Part shown: piece after piece, positions 32,952-39,420 of the stretch
How the letters are laid out: each line of letters starts with the position of its first letter
Numbering within the stretch: the first letter of the stretch is position 1
Assembly (NCBI GenBank): GCA_051252515.1
Contig: JBPOFS010000007.1
Span: 124,001 to 188,000, forward strand
Source of the DNA: UBA5078 sp051252515
Lineage (GTDB): Bacteria; Pseudomonadota; Gammaproteobacteria; Pseudomonadales; Pseudohongiellaceae
DNA: 64,000 nt
Direction of reading: 5' to 3'
Position numbers and translations under genes: made by a program
Notes under the pieces: generated by a model
The model's input: the letters and a program-made list of their open reading frames with translations, nothing else
The model's database searches: none
What the model was told of the DNA's origin: nothing

Positions 32952-33485
32952 GCTAGCTGGCTCACTACGACCAAACTTTCTTTCATGCTCATTTGATATG
33001 TACTTTAACCACTTTTCATTTTCTCTGAGAACTATCATGTCATTTTCTTCTAGATTTAGCAGATTGCTACTGCAAGCCCACAAGCAAATAAGTTCAAAAC
33101 CTCTTCTAAGTTTTGTCCTGACTATACCGCTCATACCCGTAGAATGTTCATGTAGATGATCATTGAATTCGACAATAGAGAAGATTAGGGAGTCGACAAT
33201 TAGCATTTCATTTTTGTATATTTTTATGTCACTACCTAAGTCGGTAGTTGCCATTGGGAAAAGCCAAAGAATCTCTTTCTTTTTCAATGAGCCCACCTCA
33301 TAGGCCAAACATTTTCGAATTCCTATCAAGTCTTCTTCCCTCGGCCAACCCGAAACAACTCCCAAGGCTAAATTAACAACTGGAAAGCCAAACGAATGTT
33401 TCCACTTGGAATTAGAGCTCATACTTTTTTCATAGGCTTCATAAGTTCTAACCAAATCAATGGTAGTTTGCTCAAATTTGATCAT
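32946..33485 (-). CDS. Unknown soluble protein
   Basis: The 179-residue protein is largely helical, with KWKHSFGFPVVNLALGVVSG near residue 27 and MSGIVRTKLRRGFELICLW near residue 120. No family recognised. The last residues (about GRSEPASS) lie next to or in the attC. Single-gene cassette. Confidence 0.65.
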   Translation of the reverse strand: MIKFEQTTIDLVRTYEAYEKSMSSNSKWKHSFGFPVVNLALGVVSGWPREEDLIGIRKCLAYEVGSLKKKEILWLFPMATTDLGSDIKIYKNEMLIVDSLIFSIVEFNDHLHEHSTGMSGIVRTKLRRGFELICLWACSSNLLNLEENDMIVLRENEKWLKYISNEHERKFGRSEPASS

Positions 33486-33498
33486 GTCGCTCTCAGGC

Positions 33499-33645
33499 AG
33501 CTAACAGTCTAATTAAGAGCCCAACCGCCTCTTAATAATTATTATAAGGACGCAAGCCTATTTTTCTTCCAAGCGCTAAGCCGTTTCTAACCAACTGACT
33601 TAATAGCAACTTGTTTAACCAGCCGAAACCTTAAATCTGTTAAGA
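33499..33645 (-). repeat. ORF-less attC/attI-like site, copy 1
   Basis: AGCTAAC (33499) and GTTAAGA (33639) bracket 147 bp with no gene. The first 70 bases closely match 38997-39070 (shared CTCTTAA-AATTATTA and AGGACGCA blocks). It is directly followed by the attC at 33657, so it is an empty cassette or an attI-like copy. Confidence 0.6.
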
Positions 33646-33656
33646 GGACTTCGTCC

Positions 33657-33723
33657 TCCTAACGCCGCGCTCACCGGTAAATTGGAAGCGAGTAATTTAT
33701 CCGTGTGCAGCGCCTTGTTATAA
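33657..33723 (-). repeat. attC site
   Basis: TCCTAAC (33657) and GTTATAA (33717) bracket 67 bp; CACCGGTAAATT and AATTTATCCGTGTG form the arms. This is the attC of the SIR2-HerA cassette. Confidence 0.85.
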
Positions 33724-33731
33724 CGCCCTCA

Positions 33732-35573
33732 TTAGCTGCACATTCTCTCAGATATTTCCTTTAATTTTTCCAAGTCTAAGCGATCACTAGCCCACCCCTG
33801 AGCAAACGGAATCGTATTCGATTTCGGTAATTGCTCTTCCTTTAAATCTCTGACTCTTACTCTGGAAGGTAGGGCAGCTCCTTCACCAACAAATATTGCT
33901 TCTTGCTGAGACAAAATAGGCAGCGCACCAACCATGCCAGATAGCCCATCTGGTAAGAAGCGTGCGACATGCTGTTGATCGGCAGAATTTGTAAGCCTTA
34001 AAACGACCCATGTACCACACTGTGATATTACAGTACTGTCTACATCAGCGGGCCTCTGGCTTACCAACATTAGGCCGATTCCGTATTTTCGCCCCTCTCT
34101 GGCAATGCGCCTTATTGCTCCTTGAGCTGCTGAATATTGCGCCTCTCCGTGATCAGGGACATATCTATGTGCTTCTTCACACACAAGTAAAATGGGATCT
34201 TTCTCTTTTTCATCCTGTGTTTGAAAAACCTTATATTGAAACAGCAGTCGAGCAATTAATGCAGCAAGGGGGCCTGCAACTTCATTTGGAAGTCCTGAAA
34301 TATCAATGATTCTAATATCTTTCCTTTCCTGCTTTGGTACACCAACAAACTGGTTCAAAACCTCGTGTAATTTGATTTGATTGTCGTCATCTCGCCAACA
34401 TTCCATCATGAATGAAAGACGATTATCTCTTCGAAGAACCTTTAGCTTATCTAATACTGATGAAACATAAGTCATTCCAGAATCTGATGCTGGTAGTGTT
34501 TCTAAAACTTTTGATCCCTTTTTGAATCTACCACCTTGTATATACCGTACATGACTCTCAAACTCATCCAAACAAAACGGTCTGGGCTTATCTCGATCAA
34601 ATTCAAGAATATCTGAAGCGTCTTTACCATCATGAAAATCTGGATCATCAATATTTTCCAGATGACTCAAAGTCTCTGAGCCAAACTCTCTTGGACAAGG
34701 TTTTACAATTCCAGCAACAACCATTCTTGCGTGCGCAAGTGCTTTTTGAACTACATTGTTTTGGCTAGTAGCGCTTCTTTCAGATTTTCCGATAACTAGA
34801 TTCGTAAACTCATCGCTTGCCATTAACCAGTAAGGAAGCTTTATCTCTTCTTGACCATCTTCACCTGCTGCAATGTCATATGCACGGTATTGGACTGCTC
34901 TAGCCTTAAAAGCTGAACCGTATTCTCCATGTGGGTCAATAACTACGATCTGAGGCGACAACTCTTTCTCATTATTCTTATGAGATAGTACACTATGAAT
35001 AATCGCTGCTACGGTGCCTGATTTCCCTGAGCCTGTAGAGCCAAGAACAGCACAGTGCATACCAAACATCTTATTGATGTTAGCTCTACATGCTGTAGAT
35101 TCAGATGCACTATAAACTGCAAAAGGAACTAGTGGATCAACGGAATCGTCTCTTGTGCCTTCTGCCGAACGGTAGACAAAAGAAATTTCTTCGTTAGTTA
35201 GTAGGAATACACCTTGCTGAGGTAAGGGGTAAGTCTTAATGCCGCGCTTAAAGGCCAATTTAGATTTGGTGTTGTTCCAACTTCCTTCAGCCAGTAGCTG
35301 CACCTCCATTACACGTTGATCAGAATCGGCCGTTACGGGCATTCCTGATTCAATTAACTCCTCTGAGCGCATTCTGAGCATTGTCACTAGGCCAAAAATT
35401 ATTTTGCGACCATAGTGAATTTTCACCATGCTTCCTATTTGTCCTATAGGGTAAACGCGACCATTGAAAGTTCTAGATAGCTCAGATATTTTATCGGAGA
35501 TCTCAACTTTAATATTAGTTCCAGATACTTCAACTACTTGTCCTATCTTTAACTCTTCTTCCGGTGTAAACAT
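33732..35573 (-). CDS. herA: HerA-like ATPase (anti-phage SIR2-HerA partner)
   Basis: This 613-residue protein has a beta-barrel HAS-type N-terminus (about 10-130), Walker A GSTGSGKSG (178-186), Walker B ILLVCEEAHR (461-470) and the sensor/arginine segment LVSQRP (503-508). It matches HerA/FtsK-superfamily hexameric translocases of the DUF87 type. The gene starts 2 bp after the SIR2 stop, giving tight translational coupling. In the known SIR2-HerA defence system the two assemble into one complex that depletes NAD or cuts DNA during phage infection. Confidence 0.92.
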   Translation of the reverse strand: MFTPEEELKIGQVVEVSGTNIKVEISDKISELSRTFNGRVYPIGQIGSMVKIHYGRKIIFGLVTMLRMRSEELIESGMPVTADSDQRVMEVQLLAEGSWNNTKSKLAFKRGIKTYPLPQQGVFLLTNEEISFVYRSAEGTRDDSVDPLVPFAVYSASESTACRANINKMFGMHCAVLGSTGSGKSGTVAAIIHSVLSHKNNEKELSPQIVVIDPHGEYGSAFKARAVQYRAYDIAAGEDGQEEIKLPYWLMASDEFTNLVIGKSERSATSQNNVVQKALAHARMVVAGIVKPCPREFGSETLSHLENIDDPDFHDGKDASDILEFDRDKPRPFCLDEFESHVRYIQGGRFKKGSKVLETLPASDSGMTYVSSVLDKLKVLRRDNRLSFMMECWRDDDNQIKLHEVLNQFVGVPKQERKDIRIIDISGLPNEVAGPLAALIARLLFQYKVFQTQDEKEKDPILLVCEEAHRYVPDHGEAQYSAAQGAIRRIAREGRKYGIGLMLVSQRPADVDSTVISQCGTWVVLRLTNSADQQHVARFLPDGLSGMVGALPILSQQEAIFVGEGAALPSRVRVRDLKEEQLPKSNTIPFAQGWASDRLDLEKLKEISERMCS

Positions 35574-35575
35574 AA

Positions 35576-36748
35576 CTAAACCTCACATCCATTCTTTAGC
35601 ACTGATGTTACACCTTTAAATGTCCACCAATAATCATCATCGTCTTTTCTTTTAAATGGGCCTTGATTTCCGACATATAGACCACGCAACGAAGCAATAA
35701 TGACTCGTGACCCAAAACTAGAATTACGCCACCTTTCTAAACATGTCGGCATTCCATCCCTGCACTCTAAGAATGCCAGCAATACAGTTTTGTTTTCTTC
35801 TTTAGATAAAGCGAACTCAATTTCGTTATTAATGTGATCATCACCAAAGCTGTAGCCACAAACCGCTAGCGTATTGCTATTACTAGAATTTAGAGATTTT
35901 CTGAATAAATCAAACTGAGTGGAAAAAGGGTCTTGTTGAGTAGCAATGTATTTTGTGGCTTGAGGATAAATTAGAACGCGACGATCTGCTTTGGGGTAGC
36001 GATCATTATCCCTAACTCTCCAGACATAACCTTTGTCACAAAGAAACCAATCTATCGACCCATGCATCTTGATTAAGTTTGCACGCTGTCCATTTGATGG
36101 TGCGGGTTCACCGTATCTCTGGGTACGATGGGCTACAGCTCCTCCCGCAAACCCATCCCAATATGGGACTTTGTTTAGTGCTAAGGCATCTTCCAAAAGA
36201 GTGTCATAGTTAGTCGTGAAGATATTTACAGTTTTTCTTCGCTCATGAACACCAGCAGACGCATGGTTAAACAGCGTATCTATAAACCCTAAATGAGCTT
36301 CAATATCGACGATAGGCACTGACAGGGTGCCTTCTTCAACTGTATTTCCATCCTCATCTTCAACATAGCCACACCGGATTACATTTGAGATGGATTCTAG
36401 AATTATATTATGTGCTTCTTCTAGGCTGGCCAACTCAATTTCACTACCATTAATTATCGTTTTATTTTCTTTGTTTCTTTCAGCTAATGCAGCATAGTCT
36501 CCGAGATGACTGAGAACATGCTCTATATGGCAGTTTGCAGGCAGCTCTTCAAAAAGCGGAGTGATAATTTCGTCATATAGTTTCTTGTGACTACTTTCCA
36601 CATCTTTCTTAACTTTGTTGGTCAAGGGATACATTAGCGGTAATTTAGCGTCGAAGCTGATCCCTGCTCCCATCAACCAGCTTTGCTCACTACACTTCAA
36701 GTGCTCTTCAATTTGCGAGAACAACTCATCATCTGTCAATTCATCCAT
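35576..36748 (-). CDS. sir2: SIR2-domain defence effector
   Basis: This 390-residue protein has SIR2 NAD-binding motifs: GAGIS (27-31), FTTNYD (177-182), KMHGSIDW (227-234, catalytic His229) and CGYSFGDDHIN (about 297-307). These are typical of SIR2 domains used as NAD-depleting effectors in phage defence. The gene is paired with herA downstream in one cassette. Classic deacetylase zinc cysteines are absent, which supports an NADase role. Confidence 0.92.
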   Translation of the reverse strand: MDELTDDELFSQIEEHLKCSEQSWLMGAGISFDAKLPLMYPLTNKVKKDVESSHKKLYDEIITPLFEELPANCHIEHVLSHLGDYAALAERNKENKTIINGSEIELASLEEAHNIILESISNVIRCGYVEDEDGNTVEEGTLSVPIVDIEAHLGFIDTLFNHASAGVHERRKTVNIFTTNYDTLLEDALALNKVPYWDGFAGGAVAHRTQRYGEPAPSNGQRANLIKMHGSIDWFLCDKGYVWRVRDNDRYPKADRRVLIYPQATKYIATQQDPFSTQFDLFRKSLNSSNSNTLAVCGYSFGDDHINNEIEFALSKEENKTVLLAFLECRDGMPTCLERWRNSSFGSRVIIASLRGLYVGNQGPFKRKDDDDYWWTFKGVTSVLKNGCEV

Positions 36749-36794
36749 TTTCTTTCCTTATTATAGAACTGTGACCATGCAGGCAAGTAGAGCG

Positions 36795-36854
36795 TTATAA
36801 CGCTGCAAGCAGCCGCGCCGCTTTTTGGCGTCGGCCTGCCTTGCCTTGATATAG
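36795..36854 (-). repeat. attC site (variant right core)
   Basis: TTATAAC (36795) and GATATAG (36848) bracket 60 bp with GCCGCGCCGCTTTTTGGCGTCGGC stem parts. The right core has T changed to A. Confidence 0.7.
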
Positions 36855-36858
36855 CAAA

Positions 36859-36996
36859 TCACTTATCGCGACTGGACTGTGGCTTAGGAGCTGGTGGCGG
36901 TTGTGTGGGTTTCATATTGCTAGCCTGAGCGGGTTTATTTGCACCTTTTTCAATACCGCGCACGTGGCCTTCTGTTAAGGGTAATTTTTTACTCAT
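36859..36996 (-). CDS. Small proline/lysine-rich protein
   Basis: A 45-residue product from the ATG at 36996 (MSKKLPLTEGHVRGIEKG...), ending in a PTQPPPAPKPQ tail. GGAGAAG precedes the ATG at good spacing. Its ATG overlaps the stop of the 36989 gene (ATGAGTAA), so the two are translationally coupled. It is too short for typical ORF cutoffs. Function unknown, but overlap with a membrane protein suggests a partner role. Confidence 0.75.
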   Translation of the reverse strand: MSKKLPLTEGHVRGIEKGANKPAQASNMKPTQPPPAPKPQSSRDK

Positions 36997-37648
36997 TGGC
37001 TTCTCCTAGGATCTCAGGCGGTATCGCCTCGACAATAAGCTCCCCGACCTCACGAGAGAGGTACATAGTGGGAACGCTGTAACAAAACTCTGAATTTAAA
37101 TAGCTATACACACTCACTTCTGAGAGGACTATTTCCTGCACTTTATCGTTTTCTGAATGCGACACTACTCGACCTTGATAAGTGAAGCCGTTTTTGGGAT
37201 CTCGAACATAAATCCAATCGATCTCCTCAGCGTTTAGGTAATATGAGTATAGATTCTCATCGCCGTACTTTGTGGAAACCTTAAGCTTTTGTGCAATTTT
37301 GTTGAACACCTTGAAGTTTATAGTCCATGAAGCGAAAAATGCGACCGGAACGGATACCAAAACCGCGACACAAATCTCCCAAGCCTGAATTCCAGCCCCG
37401 CCGTTGAATGCGCTATTCCAGATAGCTAAGTTTGTCCAAGTGATAGGCGAAACAGAGATAGCTTTTATCGCGTCAGTTAGATATACCAAAACTTGCAATG
37501 TAGCATAGGTGAGAACACCCAATGTGAATGAATAAAGACTGAACTTAAATGAGTCCCATCGCGAGTGCGTCGTGAGTTTGTCGCTAATGATCGCAGCGAT
37601 AATCCCTGGCAACAAAATCATGACTAAGACAACAACTAACTGGTTCAT
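36989..37648 (-). CDS. Membrane protein, DUF6338-like
   Basis: The 219-residue protein has three membrane helices (about 3-22, 35-60 and 90-110) and a soluble C-terminal domain with DPKNGFTYQGRVVSHSEND that looks like an SH3-like beta fold. Length and layout resemble DUF6338 proteins, which I recall only loosely. It overlaps a small proline-rich gene, a two-gene cassette with attC at 36795. Confidence 0.65.
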   Translation of the reverse strand: MNQLVVVLVMILLPGIIAAIISDKLTTHSRWDSFKFSLYSFTLGVLTYATLQVLVYLTDAIKAISVSPITWTNLAIWNSAFNGGAGIQAWEICVAVLVSVPVAFFASWTINFKVFNKIAQKLKVSTKYGDENLYSYYLNAEEIDWIYVRDPKNGFTYQGRVVSHSENDKVQEIVLSEVSVYSYLNSEFCYSVPTMYLSREVGELIVEAIPPEILGEANE

Positions 37649-37676
37649 ACTCTACCTTTACTCTAATATGGAATGG

Positions 37677-37781
37677 CTATAACGCTCCTGTTAAGGGGCC
37701 AAAGTATGTTGGCGTGGCTTTTGCGTTTTTCGCAAAAGGCATGACGACATACTTTGGTCGCTCTTGAACGGATTGTTAGGT
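37677..37781 (-). repeat. attC site (GGCGTGGC type)
   Basis: CTATAAC (37677) and GTTAGGT (37775) bracket 105 bp with GGCGTGGCTTTTGCG / GCAAAAGGCATGAC stem. Confidence 0.87.
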
Positions 37782-38408
37782 GATTTTTTCAAGGCCTGTG
37801 GCGTTTGCTACGCCTTCCAACCTTCCCCAACTTTCCAACACTTCAAATGCTGTATTAAAACATTCAGTTGCGGTTCTCCCAGTTAACCTCTCTACAAATG
37901 CTGGTTTAATTTTTTCTAATGGAGCTTCAAAATCGATTACGATAACACCATCCGGAACATTCCCTCCTTTCGGTGACAGAGCTTCGTATTCTGCAGCAGT
38001 ATCACTGAATTTATAGTGAACTAAATTATTTCTAATATCGAAAAGATCATTTGTTTTTGCGGCCAGCTCATTCGGAAAAATATTATCTTTTTCATTAAAC
38101 AAGTATCTAAGCTTAAAAACAGTGCCAGAATCACCCTTTTCTGGCCTATATCTCCCACGATTGAATATGAAGTCTTTCAGATCTCTTTCTTCAACAAATA
38201 TCTCTGCCAATTCGTTGCAAAATGCCTCTACAGCCATCGCTGAAAATACTATACCCATAATAGTTGAAGGATATACAGTTCCATCTTTATGTTCTGATAG
38301 TGCTTTCTGGGAGCACATACACCCCTGATCAAGATAAAAACGGAACAGCGAATGGTACTGAAACCGGGTTGGGTTTATGCCTGGTTTAGTTTCATAAATG
38401 GTTGGCAT
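37776..38408 (-). CDS. HEPN-like protein (RX4H motif)
   Basis: The 210-residue, mostly helical protein contains DIRNNLVHYKFSD about residue 122, with the RX4H motif R-N-N-L-V-H of HEPN ribonucleases. IMGIVFSAMAVEAFCNELAEI is the preceding conserved helix, typical of a HEPN/RiboL-PSP-like fold. Nuclease activity is inference. It is a single-gene cassette, second after the intI remnant. Confidence 0.65.
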   Translation of the reverse strand: MPTIYETKPGINPTRFQYHSLFRFYLDQGCMCSQKALSEHKDGTVYPSTIMGIVFSAMAVEAFCNELAEIFVEERDLKDFIFNRGRYRPEKGDSGTVFKLRYLFNEKDNIFPNELAAKTNDLFDIRNNLVHYKFSDTAAEYEALSPKGGNVPDGVIVIDFEAPLEKIKPAFVERLTGRTATECFNTAFEVLESWGRLEGVANATGLEKIT

Positions 38409-38418
38409 CTACAGTTTC

Positions 38419-38475
38419 ACCTAACGCTCGAAACAGTGGCGCATTTATGCGTCCGCCTGATTTCGTTTGTTATGT
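38419..38475 (-). repeat. attC site
   Basis: ACCTAAC (38419) and GTTATGT (38469) bracket 57 bp with GCGCATTTATGCGTCCGC hairpin parts. The GNAT frame reads into it. Confidence 0.82.
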
Positions 38476-38981
38476 AAGAAATTTAAAACCATGTATTGTC
38501 CTGTTGCAGTCATTCCAGAAGGTAAAGTAACGCTATCGCCGTGACCAGTAACAATAAAACCCAATTTTTCGTACAATCGAATTGCTACAAAATTGGAATC
38601 GAAAACGGAAAGTTCAATTTCGTCAAAACCGTATCGACGGGAGTCCGAAATTGCAGCCATCATCAGATTACGACCAATACCTCTTCTTCGATAATGTGAG
38701 TCAACTTGGATACCTAAGTGACCAGTTCTATCTGCCCCAGTTTCTATCCTCCCACACATTGTTCCTGGGAAGACTTCAACGGCTCCAACTACTTTATCTT
38801 TTTCAACAGCGATGAAATTCGGTATCTCTTCTTTAACCACCTTCTCGACAACGCCCCTCACCCGATCTGCTGAGGGAGGACCTTTGGCCAAGAATGCCCC
38901 TTCCGAATAAACCCGCCTCCAAAGAGCTAAGAAATTTGGTACATCGGCTACCTGAATTCGACGAATTTCCAATCTAGCCAT
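38445..38981 (-). CDS. GNAT-family N-acetyltransferase with attC-derived tail
   Basis: The 178-residue protein has GNAT motifs: IQVDSHYRRRGIGRNLMMAA for acetyl-CoA binding and SNFVAIRLYEKLGFIVTGHG. The last 13 or so residues are encoded by the attC. It is the first complete gene after the intI remnant, thus probably the most recently gained cassette and nearest any array promoter. Confidence 0.87.
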   Translation of the reverse strand: MARLEIRRIQVADVPNFLALWRRVYSEGAFLAKGPPSADRVRGVVEKVVKEEIPNFIAVEKDKVVGAVEVFPGTMCGRIETGADRTGHLGIQVDSHYRRRGIGRNLMMAAISDSRRYGFDEIELSVFDSNFVAIRLYEKLGFIVTGHGDSVTLPSGMTATGQYMVLNFLHNKRNQADA

Positions 38982-38996
38982 CCTTTAGCGCAAGTA

Positions 38997-39140
38997 CATA
39001 ACAGCCTAGTTAACAGGACTACGCCCTCTTAACAATTATTAGCAGGACGCATTTTTATTTTTTCCGAAAAAGCACCAACTTTTAACACATGGAATTTAAG
39101 TCCTATTTATCAACAGACCTTTATCGCCAGTCTGTTAGAA
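38997..39140 (-). repeat. attI/attC-like site, copy 2
   Basis: ACATAAC (38997) and GTTAGAA (39134) bracket 144 bp without a gene. It matches copy 1 at 33499. It lies between the first cassette and the intI remnant, where attI should be. It could be the attI or an empty first cassette. Confidence 0.55.
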
Positions 39141-39238
39141 GGACACCCCGCAACCCGTCAAACTCAAGGAACTATACTTAAACTCACTAAGCTAGCCAAC
39201 TACTAAATCCTTTTTCTCCAGCGAAAGGATTCGCAGCT

Positions 39239-39352
39239 ATGAAAACACCCTCTTCCCCGTTCCTCCTTTTCCTACACGAACACATGATGGTTTCTCGCTA
39301 CAGCAAGCGAATTATCTAGCCTTACCTGTATGCATTTGCGTTTTCATTCGCC
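39239..39352 (+). pseudogene. intI: Integron integrase (intI) N-terminal remnant
   Basis: From the ATG at 39239 (preceded by AAAGGA) the frame reads MKTPSSPFLLFLHEHMM then VSRYSKRII, closely matching the N-terminus of IntI tyrosine recombinases (typically MKSxFL...MRxRHYSxRTIEAYLYWI). A TAG at 39317 replaces the expected Glu. The same frame continues PYLYAFAFSF, which fits EAYLYWI..F with small losses. The rest of the roughly 320-codon gene is gone. Orientation (away from the cassettes) is as expected. Confidence 0.75.
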
Positions 39353-39363
39353 ATAAAATCTGC

Positions 39364-39392
39364 CCAAAAAAAAGCCCCAATAAAGGGGCTTC
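39364..39392 (-). terminator. Rho-independent terminator of tex
   Basis: On the minus strand AAGCCCC/GGGGCTT form a 7-bp stem with a 6-base loop, followed by a run of T. It lies 28 bases after the tex stop codon. It also reads partly as a terminator for the other strand. Confidence 0.85.
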
Positions 39393-39420
39393 TTAAAACG
39401 ATCAAAAAATAATCAAAAAA

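Noticed and set aside
39239..39319. A functional 26-residue small protein
   Set aside because: The sequence matches the IntI N-terminus and continues in similarity past the stop, so a pseudogene remnant is the better call.
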